Origin: Lachnospiraceae bacterium UBA5902
Lineage (GTDB): Bacteria; Bacillota; Clostridia; Lachnospirales; Lachnospiraceae
Reading direction: 5' to 3'
Assembly (NCBI GenBank): GCA_002431865.1
Contig: DJEI01000068.1
Location: 1 to 8,284, forward strand
Length of the DNA: 8,284 nt
The notes beneath the pieces were generated by a model that searched no databases, had not been told where the DNA came from, and saw only the letters and a program-made list of their open reading frames with translations. The translations under genes and the position numbers were made by a program. Positions 1 to 6,640 of the stretch are shown here, one piece after another. The stretch's first letter is position 1, and the number at the start of each line of letters is the position of its first letter.

Positions 1-90
1 GAATTGTCAGATGAGAAAATCAGCGAATTGGTGGATGTGTTTATAAATGCACTTCCTGTAATGCTGAAAACTCAACTGCAAGCTGCATAA
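1..90 (+). CDS. 3' end of an unidentified gene (partial)
   Basis: An open frame enters from the left edge and ends at a TAA at 88-90, giving 29 C-terminal residues that finish in LPVMLKTQLQAA. The composition is protein-like (acidic and amphipathic, with no improbable residue runs), but the piece is too short to assign to a family and its start lies outside the window. It is followed by gene-free and then degraded DNA, so it could be the tail of an intact gene or another remnant. I do not recognise it. Confidence 0.35.
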   Translation, partial: ELSDEKISELVDVFINALPVMLKTQLQAA

Positions 91-291
91 AGCTGAACAT
101 TGACAACCGAACAACTGCCAGATATTGAATTTTCAAGGTGCATAGCTAAAATTTATGTGCGAAGTTTGAAATATTGATTTTAAATTAAGTACGATTGGCA
201 ATGTGATGAGATATCTGAAAGTAAATTGCTGGCAAAGAACAGATAGGTATAAATTTATTTTATTGTAATGGTACTGAAGGGAGAATTTGGC
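91..291. other. AT-rich intergenic stretch, no gene seen
   Basis: No open frame of convincing composition occurs on either strand. The stretch separates the truncated gene tail at the left edge from the decayed gene that follows. No clear terminator hairpin with a T-run is visible. The only functional signal is a ribosome-binding-like AAGGGAGA at 277-284, which belongs to the next (decayed) gene. Confidence 0.4.
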
Positions 292-798
292 ATGCGGTTA
301 GATAGTATTTTTTATAATATCCGCATAATTATAGAATTGTGATAGAAAATGAAAAAAGGACATTTGATATAACAATTTTTGACGTTGAACAAGCATCTAA
401 TTCTTTGAGTCGAATTTGTAAATTTAAAAATTGGCTAGGAACAGAATATATTGAAGAGGCAATTAAGTGATACAAGTCAGATGGCAATTCGATTTAGTAC
501 AATTGCAAGGGAAAAAATGGGAGACAAAGTGGATAAATTTTGTATTTTTAATGTAAATGATGATGTTAATCATAGAGCATTTAGTATAGATTTTGAGCTT
601 ATAATTACTTCGCTATAAGATTAAACTATGACCAAGGAAGATTCGGGTGTAATATTATATCTGGCGAAAGAATGATTGCATTGAATAATTCACAAGGATG
701 GTGGGATGAAGCAAATTTTGATTTTTTTTGTACAATTACAAAAAGAATTAGAATTGCGTATCCCAGATAAATATTTACGAGCGCACGGCTGGTTGTAA
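292..798 (+). pseudogene. Decayed gene of unknown function, several frameshifts
   Basis: Protein-like segments follow one another in changing frames. An ATG at 292, with AAGGGAGA 8 bases upstream, opens MRLDSIFYNIR. The sense then continues in another frame (318-470: NYRIVIENEKRTFDITIFD and onward, stop TGA at 468), then in a third (481-618, containing FSIDFELIITSL), then in a fourth segment (597-770, containing GWWDEANFDFF). It ends in LQKELELRIPDKYLRAHGWL before a TAA at 796. The last switch falls in a run of eight T (722-729); seven T would restore the frame. Joined up, the gene would encode roughly 165-170 residues. I do not recognise the family. The small size and Trp/Asp/Phe-rich C-terminus recall toxin-immunity proteins, but that is a guess. 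It may also be two adjacent decayed genes, the first ending at 470. Confidence 0.5.
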
Positions 799-813
799 TA
801 ACAAGTAGGGACG

Positions 814-833
814 TAGTATCTGTCACGATACTA
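814..833. repeat. Short perfect inverted repeat (7-6-7)
   Basis: TAGTATC (814-820) and GATACTA (827-833) flank a six-base loop just after the decayed gene. No T-run follows in either direction, so it is not a standard intrinsic terminator. It could be a small operator or simply chance in AT-rich DNA. Confidence 0.3.
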
Positions 834-958
834 GGGATCTGCCTCCAATATCGAGACAAAAGAAGCGGTCCTACTGTATACTATTATACTATTATAAAAT
901 TTTTATGTCTGTAACACCGCATTCCTGCGTGCTTTTTCTAAATGTTCCAATAATACAC

Positions 959-988
959 TTTACAAGCCTTCTGAGAGTGTGTTATGGT
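959..988 (+). promoter_or_regulatory. Weak promoter candidate for the Rpn gene
   Basis: TTTACA (959-964, five of six to TTGACA) is followed after 18 bases by TATGGT (983-988, four of six to TATAAT). It lies about 120 bases upstream of the Rpn-family start. The -10 is poor, so this is only a candidate. The 799-1107 stretch otherwise shows an AT-rich tract around 875-905 and no gene. Confidence 0.25.
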
Positions 989-1107
989 TTTTGTGTCGAC
1001 AAAATTCTGATATATCAATATGAATATCCCGGAGAGAATAACAAGGCACAACCATGCCGCTGACGAGTCGTGTGGATGGTGCAGGACATTTGAAAACAGG
1101 AGGCGTT

Positions 1108-2161
1108 ATGGCAAAAAAATTGAATAACCAGACGGAAGAGATTCGCATTGGACAGGTACGGGATGTGAACAACAAAGAGGTGTTTAAGAATCATGTGCTT
1201 TGTGCCCAGTTTCTGCGGGATTATGCAGGGTTGGATATCCTGGCAAATGTGCAGCCGGAGGACATTGAGGATGTGACTGATCGGTATCACATGTACCTTG
1301 GTGTGGAGTTTGAAGCGGACACAGTGAAGAAAATCCGGATACCGGAATTAGAGCAGGAAGTACCAATTTATTTAGTTTCGCTTATTGAACATAAAAGTGA
1401 TGTCGATTATAATGTGAGTATGCAGTTGCTGAGATATATGGTGTGCATCTGGGACGACTATGCTAAGATAATGAAGAAGAACGAACTCGGCACATGTTCA
1501 AGCAGGGATTTTCAATATCCACCGATATTTCCGGTCGTGTATTATGAGGTAATTGGAACGTGGACAGCAGCAATGAACGTAAGTGAACGGATCTTCATGA
1601 ATGAGATATTTGCATCGAATATCCCAAGCTTTACATACCGTCTTGTGAATGTACATCAAGTATACGAACGAGCAACTGTTGATTCATGAGGATGAAATGT
1701 CGCTGCTTATGATGATTAACCGGATACAAACGCCGCAGGATTTTAATGATTTCATCAATTCTAATCAGGAAGAAATCCGAGGAATCGTAGACAGGGCGTC
1801 GGAAAGTATCGTTCAGATTATTGTAAATGCGTTTTGGACGCTGTTCATGAAGATGAAGGTATACATAGGCGAAGCGACGGATTGTTTGATAAAGATGATC
1901 GGAGGCAGTCAGATGGGAAATTGGTTTGAAAATATGGAGCCTATGGACATACAGGAAGAGCGAGCGAAGACGAAAGCAGCGGAAGAAAAGCTTGGAGAAG
2001 CGGAGAAAAAACTGCAGGAAGCTCAGATAGAAAGTATGAAATCCGTTGTTCAATTGGTCAAAGAATTAGCGGGTGACAAGACACTGGCTGTGCAGAAACT
2101 GCTGGACAACTGTCACATGACAAAGGAAGAAGCGGAAGCATTTGTAGAAAAAAATTGGTAG
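1108..2161 (+). pseudogene. Rpn-family nuclease/putative transposase, frameshifted
   Basis: This is a PD-(D/E)XK nuclease of the Rpn/PF04754 (Transposase_31) type, a family linked in E. coli to RecA-independent recombination. The start at 1108 is chosen because AGGAGG lies at 1098-1103; the ATG at 1054 has no good ribosome binding site. In frame 1 the protein shows FKNHVLCAQFLRDYAGLDIL (about 26-45), a likely catalytic Asp in DTVKKIRI (D71), the nuclease signature IEHKS (E94, K96) and the family hallmark QLLRYM (106-111). That frame ends at 1689 after a nonsense tail. The homologous sense continues one base further on from about 1660 (YTNEQLLIHEDEMSLLMMIN) to the TAA at 2161. Deleting one A from CATCAAGTATACG (1655-1667) restores VNVHQYTNEQLL, giving a protein of about 350 residues. 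The C-terminus has a charged coiled coil (about residues 285-325). It is probably inactive unless the extra A is a sequencing error. Family assignment is firm; the transposase role is not. Confidence 0.82.
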
Positions 2162-2175
2162 AACATATGAAAGGG

Positions 2176-2206
2176 AGGCTCGGAAGTAGAAACTTCCGGG
2201 CTTTTT
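2176..2206 (+). terminator. Intrinsic terminator after the Rpn gene
   Basis: A 12-bp stem with G-U pairs (2176-2187 with 2192-2203) closes an AGAA loop, and T-rich sequence follows directly (CTTTTTC, 2201-2207). It starts 15 bases after the Rpn stop codon and should insulate the downstream tetrapyrrole genes from Rpn transcription. Confidence 0.85.
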
Positions 2207-2257
2207 CTGTCGAAGTTGGATAAAAGCATCTCTGCAATATTAAAACATGTAGAGCAA

Positions 2258-2286
2258 ATGTCAAATATGTGATAGAATTTTATAAG
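2258..2286 (+). promoter_or_regulatory. Promoter candidate for cobA-hemD
   Basis: ATGTCA (2258-2263, four of six to TTGACA) and TATAAG (2281-2286, five of six to TATAAT) are 17 bases apart, between the Rpn terminator and the cobA-hemD start. Initiation near 2293 would leave a leader of about 60 bases. The position right after a terminator makes some promoter here likely; this pair is the best I see. Confidence 0.45.
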
Positions 2287-2352
2287 ATAGAGGGACACGA
2301 GATCCATTTGAAACTTATGTGGAAGAAATAAAAACAGTAAAGGATAGTAAAA

Positions 2353-3870
2353 GTGGTATATTTGATCGGAGCAGGTCCCGGCGATCCGGGATTAATTACA
2401 TACAAAGGTCTGCAGATTTTAAAATTGTGCGATGCGGTAATCTACGACCGGCTTGGAACGGGCGAACTTCTCGATCTTGTGCGGTCAGATTGCGCGAAGA
2501 TCTATGTTGGTAAGCAGGCAGGTGCGCATTATAAGAAGCAGGAGGAAATCAACCGGATTCTGGTAGAGACCGCAGGAAAATACGAGAATGTTGTCCGCTT
2601 AAAGGGCGGCGATTCGTTTGTGTTTGGGCGTGGGGGCGAGGAAATCCTTACATTGCAGGAAGCAGATATTCCGTTTCAGGTGATTCCGGGTGTGACTTCT
2701 GCAATTGCGGTGCCGGAGGTGCTCGGAATTCCTGTGACGCATCGGGAGATGAGCCGGAGCTTTCATGTGATTACCGGACATACGAAGAAGGGCGAGGCAG
2801 ATGCACTTGCAAACATCCATAAGCAGGAGGGAACCAGTGTGTTCCTGATGGGACTTTCGAATCTGGAACCAATTATGCAGCGGCTGCGCGAAGAGGGGGA
2901 ATCGGCGGAGACACCGGTCAGTGTGATTTCAAATGGCATGCTGCCCGGAGAGACAATTGTGCGAGGTACGGTAGGGACGATCGGCAAGCTTGTTTCGAAG
3001 AACGAGCTTGTTTCACCGGCAATCATAGTCGTCGGGCAGACAGCCGCCTGCACGATGAAGGATAAGAAGCGCAGTGCGATTGATGGCTGCAAGGTTGGCG
3101 TTGTTGGCACGGCAGTATTCCGCGAGAAACTGCGCGGACTGCTGGAAGAAAAAGGCGCATCGCTGTTTTCAATCTGTGATATGCATGTCAGAACGTGCCC
3201 GGATATGGAGAAGTTGGATGTGGCAATTCAGGATTTGTCAGATTACCGGTGGATCGTATTCACAAGCCAGAACGGTATCCGGTTATTCTTTGACCGGGTG
3301 CGCGCGTGTGCAGTCGATCTTCGGAAGTTTGCAGATATCCGGCTCGCTGTGGTTGGAAGTGGCTGCCAGCAGGCACTGGAGCAGTATGGATTTTATGCGG
3401 ATTATATACCGGAGCAATATACGACAGAAAGTCTTGCAAATGGGCTTTGTACCATTGTAAAATCAGGAGAAAAGGTTTTGATCCCGCGGGCGAAGGAAGG
3501 AAGCCCGGTCTTAGAACAGATTTTATCTGCGAATCAGATTGACGCGGAGATTCTATCCATCTACGATGTGCGTGGCGCGCGGACAGAAAACTGGAAATAC
3601 TTAAATAATTACGATGCAATTTTATTTGCAAGTGCCTCCGGGGTGCATGCATTTGCGGATTGCCTTGCCGAGAACGGACAGCCAGACTGGAACCCGGCAC
3701 AAGGGAAGAAGCGCATTGTACTTGGCACAATCGGGCAGGTGACAGCAGACGCCCTTATAAAACGTGGTCTGCCCGCTGATGTCGTCCCAGAACAGTGCGA
3801 CGCAAAAGGATTAGTAAGGGCATTGGATATTGCCTTTGCCATGAAAAAGACAGATAATAATAAAGAGTAA
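2353..3870 (+). CDS. cobA-hemD: Uroporphyrinogen-III C-methyltransferase / uroporphyrinogen-III synthase fusion
   Basis: A bifunctional cytoplasmic enzyme of 505 residues. The C-terminal half (about 245-505, HemD fold) closes hydroxymethylbilane to uroporphyrinogen III. The N-terminal half (about 1-235) methylates it twice with S-adenosylmethionine to precorrin-2, the precursor of siroheme and cobalamin. Methyltransferase motifs: VYLIGAGPGDPGLIT (2-16), VVRLKGGDSFVFGRGGEE (80-97) and IPGVTSAIAVPEVLGIPVTH (111-130). HemD motifs: WIVFTSQNGIRLFF, VLIPRAKEGSPVLEQIL and AILFASASGVHAFADCL. Start: GTG at 2353 with AAAGGA 8 bases upstream; an in-frame TAA at 2338 and no ATG between leave no better choice. 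The N-terminus is a few residues shorter than in many relatives, which often begin with M-x-GKVYLVGAG. The GGDP motif usual in this family reads GGDS (S88). It is first in the hem cluster and is separated from hemB by a 218-base structured gap. The fusion is known from clostridia; the assignment is secure. Confidence 0.95.
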   Translation: MVYLIGAGPGDPGLITYKGLQILKLCDAVIYDRLGTGELLDLVRSDCAKIYVGKQAGAHYKKQEEINRILVETAGKYENVVRLKGGDSFVFGRGGEEILTLQEADIPFQVIPGVTSAIAVPEVLGIPVTHREMSRSFHVITGHTKKGEADALANIHKQEGTSVFLMGLSNLEPIMQRLREEGESAETPVSVISNGMLPGETIVRGTVGTIGKLVSKNELVSPAIIVVGQTAACTMKDKKRSAIDGCKVGVVGTAVFREKLRGLLEEKGASLFSICDMHVRTCPDMEKLDVAIQDLSDYRWIVFTSQNGIRLFFDRVRACAVDLRKFADIRLAVVGSGCQQALEQYGFYADYIPEQYTTESLANGLCTIVKSGEKVLIPRAKEGSPVLEQILSANQIDAEILSIYDVRGARTENWKYLNNYDAILFASASGVHAFADCLAENGQPDWNPAQGKKRIVLGTIGQVTADALIKRGLPADVVPEQCDAKGLVRALDIAFAMKKTDNNKE

Positions 3871-4048
3871 AAATGTAGATAGAGGTGGACATACTTACCA
3901 ATTCTTAAGCAGACCGTTGAAGCACGCTGGCACTTAATGAGCGACAGATTCATCGTCGCGAATTTAGTACCATTGCGTGCTGAACCGAGCGAGAGCGCGT
4001 CTGCGTAGAAATGGTAAGCATGTTCACCTCCTATAGAGAGGTACATTT
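3871..4048. repeat. Rod-like inverted-repeat element between cobA-hemD and hemB
   Basis: Near-perfect 18-base arms (3882-3899, GAGGTGGACATACTTACC; 4013-4030, GGTAAGCATGTTCACCTC) pair with one G-U and one mismatch. Further nested pairs lie inside: GCAGAC/GTCTGC (3909/3999), GCACGC/GCGTGC (3922/3975), TGGCACTTAA/TTTAGTACCA (3928/3963) and GCGAC/GTCGC (3941/3955). An outer AAATGTA/TACATTT (3871-3877/4042-4048) extends it. The whole folds as one long rod with asymmetric internal loops, and the 3' side of the inner loop carries GCGAGAGC. It may be a structured RNA or attenuator in the hem transcript, or a small MITE-like palindromic unit. No terminal T-run follows, so it is not a plain terminator. 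The minus-strand open frame across it has no ribosome binding site and runs into cobA-hemD, so I do not call it a gene. Confidence 0.75.
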
Positions 4049-4061
4049 ATAATTACTGTAA
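4047..4061 (+). promoter_or_regulatory. TATAAT box overlapping a PerR-box-like dyad upstream of hemB
   Basis: TATAAT (4048-4053) is a perfect -10 hexamer. The best -35 is only TTCACC (4023-4028) at a long 19-base spacing, lying in the right arm of the inverted-repeat element. The same bases form TTATAATTACTGTAA (4047-4061), which differs from the PerR consensus TTATAATNATTATAA at two positions. PerR controls the hemAXCDBL operon of Bacillus subtilis, which makes the match interesting. AT-rich DNA produces such matches by chance, and I see no regulator gene here. Confidence 0.35.
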
Positions 4062-4088
4062 GTTATAGGAAAAGAGGAATATACACAC

Positions 4089-5057
4089 ATGATACGATTA
4101 AGAAGATTGAGAGAAAATGAAGTACTGCGAAACATGGTGCGCGAGACACAAATCAGCAAATCTGATCTCGTCTACCCGGTATTCATCAAGGAAGGAACCA
4201 ATGAGAAGAATCCGGTCGATTCCATGCCGGGCATCTATCAGTATACATTGGATCGGTTCGACGAGGAATTAGAGCGCATACAGGCGGCAGGCATTCCGGC
4301 GATTTTGATCTTCGGTATTCCGGAGCACAAGGACGAATGCGGCAGCGGTGCTTACGACGAAAATGGTATTACACAGCGTGCGGTGCGTGAGATCAAGAAG
4401 AAAGCGCCGGAGCTTTTGATTATCGCAGATGTGTGCCTGTGCGAATATACTTCCCACGGACATTGCGGATTGGTGCAGGACGGAAAGATCTTGAATGATG
4501 AGACGCTTCCGCTTCTGGCGAAGATGGCAGTGACACTTGCCAAGGCGGGCGCAGACATGATCGCACCGTCTGACATGATGGATGGACATATCGCATACCT
4601 GCGAAAAGCATTGGATGAAAATGGATGCGTGGATACATTGCTTATGGGATACAGCGCGAAGTTCGCGTCCGGATATTATTCTCCGTTCCGGGATGCGGCA
4701 CATTCCGCTCCAGCGTTCGGTGATCGCAGAACGTATCAGATGGACCCTGCAAATGGCAGGGAAGCATTGCGCGAATGTGAGGCGGATATCGAAGAAGGTG
4801 CCGATATTATCATGGTGAAGCCGGCACTTGCTTATCTCGACATTGTGAAAGCGGTGCGTGGCGAGACGAAGCACCCGCTCGCAGTCTACAATGTAAGTGG
4901 TGAGTATTCGATGGTCAAGGCAGCAGCGTTAAACGGCTGGATTGATGAGAAGCGTATCGTCATGGAGAACATGATTGCAATGAAACGTGCCGGTGCGGAT
5001 ATCATCATAACCTATCACGCACTTGACGTGGCTAGATGGATACAGGATGAACAATAA
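4089..5057 (+). CDS. hemB: Porphobilinogen synthase (delta-aminolevulinic acid dehydratase)
   Basis: HemB condenses two 5-aminolevulinates to porphobilinogen in the cytoplasm. At 322 residues it has the usual family length and appears complete. Visible motifs are LVYPVFIKEG (27-36), the metal-binding segment DVCLCEYTSHGHCG (114-127) with all three zinc cysteines (C116, C118, C126), APSDMMDGHIAYLR (159-172), the first catalytic lysine in GYSAKFAS (K191) and the Schiff-base lysine in IMVKPALAYLD (K244). The allosteric-type C-terminus NVSGEYSMVKAAA is also present. The cysteine-rich site predicts a zinc-dependent enzyme rather than the magnesium-only class. The ATG at 4089 follows AGAGGAA (4073-4079) by about 9 bases. 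It lies between the inverted-repeat element and the 89-bp tandem repeat, and has no terminator of its own, so it probably shares a transcript with hemL. Confidence 0.97.
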   Translation: MIRLRRLRENEVLRNMVRETQISKSDLVYPVFIKEGTNEKNPVDSMPGIYQYTLDRFDEELERIQAAGIPAILIFGIPEHKDECGSGAYDENGITQRAVREIKKKAPELLIIADVCLCEYTSHGHCGLVQDGKILNDETLPLLAKMAVTLAKAGADMIAPSDMMDGHIAYLRKALDENGCVDTLLMGYSAKFASGYYSPFRDAAHSAPAFGDRRTYQMDPANGREALRECEADIEEGADIIMVKPALAYLDIVKAVRGETKHPLAVYNVSGEYSMVKAAALNGWIDEKRIVMENMIAMKRAGADIIITYHALDVARWIQDEQ

Positions 5058-5103
5058 AATGATTCGCAGGAATGTGTATCACGATAGATGTGGATTAGAT
5101 GAC

Positions 5104-5281
5104 AGGAGGAAGCATCATGAACGGAGTGAATGATTTAGGACGCTTCCGACGACCTGCCGCTGAGCGGACGCGAGGGGGCATTACATATTATGAGGAGGAA
5201 GCATCATGAACGGAGTGAATGATTTAGGACGCTTCCGACGACCTGCCGCTGAGCGGACGCGAGGGGGCATTACATATTATG
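5104..5281 (+). repeat. Perfect 89-bp tandem duplication upstream of hemL
   Basis: Positions 5104-5192 and 5193-5281 are identical over all 89 bases. Each unit starts with AGGAGGAAGCATCATG, and a third AGGAGG (5282-5287) is the hemL ribosome binding site, so the duplication endpoints coincide with six-base AGGAGG microhomology. The unit is GC-richer than its surroundings and contains CCGCT-G-AGCGG (5157-5167). Lack of any divergence suggests a recent event or selection to keep the copies identical. The length is not a multiple of three, which puts the two copies in different frames. Confidence 0.97.
5117..5209 (+). CDS. Small ORF 1, putative leader peptide (30 aa)
   Basis: A 30-codon frame begins MNGVNDLGRFRRPAAERTRG and ends in EEEAS. 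AGGAGG (5104-5109) lies 7 bases before the ATG, as good a site as those of the hem genes. The TGA (5207-5209) overlaps the ATG of the second copy (5206-5208) as ATGA, a classic coupling arrangement. The Arg-rich middle and acidic end match no family I know, and there is no signal peptide or membrane segment. GGAAGC, which extends the ribosome binding site, can pair with GCTTCC (5142-5147). Whether it is translated is not proven by sequence; the good start signals and the neat overlaps are the case for it. Confidence 0.5.
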   Translation: MNGVNDLGRFRRPAAERTRGGITYYEEEAS

Positions 5282-5292
5282 AGGAGGCATAA
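5206..5292 (+). CDS. Small ORF 2, second copy of the leader peptide (28 aa)
   Basis: This is the second copy of the duplicated small ORF. It is identical to copy 1 for its first 27 codons and ends EEA because the sequence switches to the hemL start region. Its AGGAGG (5193-5198) lies inside the end of ORF 1. Its TAA (5290-5292) is two bases before the hemL ATG (5295), and the hemL AGGAGG (5282-5287) lies within its last codons, so ribosomes finishing it could restart on hemL. A role as an upstream ORF that sets hemL translation is inferred from this layout only. Confidence 0.5.
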   Translation: MNGVNDLGRFRRPAAERTRGGITYYEEA

Positions 5293-5294
5293 TC

Positions 5295-6566
5295 ATGCAG
5301 ACAGAATCAGAACAGTTATTTGAAGAATCCAAGAAATATATTCCGGGCGGCGTGAATTCGCCGGTGCGTGCATTCGGCTCAGTCGGACGCTCCCCGATTT
5401 TTATAAAAAAAGCAAAAGGTTCCCGTATATTCGATGAGGATGGAAGGGAATATATAGATTATGTATGTTCATGGGGACCGGGAATCCTCGGACATGCAAA
5501 GGAGACGGTGATCGAAGCGGTGAAGGCAGCCTGTGATGATGGACTGACCTTCGGTGCACCGACAAGAAAAGAGCTGGAGATCGCGGAGCTTATCACGGCG
5601 CATATGCCTTCGATGGAAATGTCCCGTATGGTAAATTCCGGTACAGAAGCAGTGATGAGTGCAATCCGTGCGGCGCGTGGATTTACCGGAAGAGATTACA
5701 TTGTGAAATTCAAGGGCTGTTATCATGGACATAGCGATGGACTTTTGGTGAAGGCAGGTTCTGGCGTGATTACACAGACGGTGGCAAACAGCGCAGGTGT
5801 TCCGGAGGGCTATGCGAAATATACCCTCGTCGCAGAATATAACGATGAGGAATCTGTAAAACAGTTGTTTGATGCGTACAAGGGACAGATCGCAGCAATC
5901 ATTGTCGAGCCGGTTGCGGCAAATATGGGTGTGGTTCCGCCTAAGGCAGGATTCTTAGAGTTTCTGCGTGACATTACGCAGACGGATGGCGCATTACTGA
6001 TCTTCGATGAAGTTATCACAGGATTCCGTCTGGCACCGGGCGGAGCACAGGAATATTTCCATATCAAACCGGATCTGACGACGCTTGGCAAGATCGTCGG
6101 TGGCGGTATGCCGGTTGGAACCTACGGAGGCAGACGCGAGATCATGCAGTGCGTGGCGCCACTTGGTGAGGTATATCAGGCGGGTACTCTGTCGGGTAAT
6201 CCGATTGCGATGACCGCAGGCATTGAGACGTTGAAATTGCTGGATGCGCATCCAGAAGTGTACGCAAAGCTCGAAGAGAAGACCGCAGGACTTGCACAGG
6301 CAGCAAGAGAGACATTTGGCGATCAGGTCTGCGTCAACCAGATCGGCTCGCTGATGAGCATTTTCTTCACAGACAAGCAGGTGATTGATATGGATACTGC
6401 CATGACGAGCGACACGAAGCAGTATGCAGCGTTCTTCCGATATATGCTTGATCATGGAATCAACCTCGCTCCATCGCAGTTTGAGGCAATGTTTATCTCG
6501 GATGCACATACAGAGGAAGATATCAGGAAAACGATCGACGTTATGAAAGAATTTGCACACAGTTAG
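5295..6566 (+). CDS. hemL: Glutamate-1-semialdehyde 2,1-aminomutase
   Basis: HemL is the PLP-dependent enzyme that converts glutamate-1-semialdehyde to 5-aminolevulinate, the second step of the C5 pathway after HemA. The 423 residues match the family's usual length. Motifs seen: YIPGGVNSPVRAFGSVG (15-31), CSWGPGILGH (58-67), MVNSGTEAVMSAIRAARG (112-129), CYHGHSDGLL (142-151), LLIFDEVITGFRL (234-246, with the PLP-ring Asp238), the PLP-binding lysine in LTTLGKIVGGGMPVGTYGGR (K266) and QAGTLSGNPIAMTAG (295-309). The ATG at 5295 follows AGGAGG at 5282-5287. It is the third hem gene in the same orientation, and its start is closely tied to the duplicated small ORF upstream. HemA is its obligate partner and is not in the window. 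No terminator is evident after the stop. Confidence 0.97.
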   Translation: MQTESEQLFEESKKYIPGGVNSPVRAFGSVGRSPIFIKKAKGSRIFDEDGREYIDYVCSWGPGILGHAKETVIEAVKAACDDGLTFGAPTRKELEIAELITAHMPSMEMSRMVNSGTEAVMSAIRAARGFTGRDYIVKFKGCYHGHSDGLLVKAGSGVITQTVANSAGVPEGYAKYTLVAEYNDEESVKQLFDAYKGQIAAIIVEPVAANMGVVPPKAGFLEFLRDITQTDGALLIFDEVITGFRLAPGGAQEYFHIKPDLTTLGKIVGGGMPVGTYGGRREIMQCVAPLGEVYQAGTLSGNPIAMTAGIETLKLLDAHPEVYAKLEEKTAGLAQAARETFGDQVCVNQIGSLMSIFFTDKQVIDMDTAMTSDTKQYAAFFRYMLDHGINLAPSQFEAMFISDAHTEEDIRKTIDVMKEFAHS

Positions 6567-6640
6567 ATCGTGTATGAAATAAGAAATTGATTCTCAAATA
6601 ATCGAAAAGAATGAAATAGAAACCAGTTTGGAGGAAAAAG

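Noticed and set aside
915..937. Terminator (CGCA-TTCC-TGCG followed by T5)
   Set aside because: The stem is only four base pairs and does not extend.
1054..1107. Upstream ATG as start of the Rpn gene
   Set aside because: No good ribosome binding site; the family-like sequence begins after the ATG at 1108, which has AGGAGG.
2319..2513. Small frame starting GTG before cobA-hemD
   Set aside because: It overlaps the methyltransferase start in another frame, has no ribosome binding site and matches nothing.
3609..4046. Minus-strand open frame of 145 codons through the hairpin element
   Set aside because: It overlaps the confident end of cobA-hemD, has no ribosome binding site, and its composition follows the palindrome rather than a protein family.
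4269..4874. Minus-strand 201-codon frame inside hemB
   Set aside because: Fully antisense to a secure hemB; His/Cys/Arg-rich composition is typical of a shadow frame.
5994..6560. Minus-strand 188-codon frame inside hemL
   Set aside because: Antisense to secure hemL coding sequence, with no start signals of its own.
6587..6616. Promoter for trxB (TTGATT with a downstream -10)
   Set aside because: No acceptable -10 hexamer at 16-18 base spacing.
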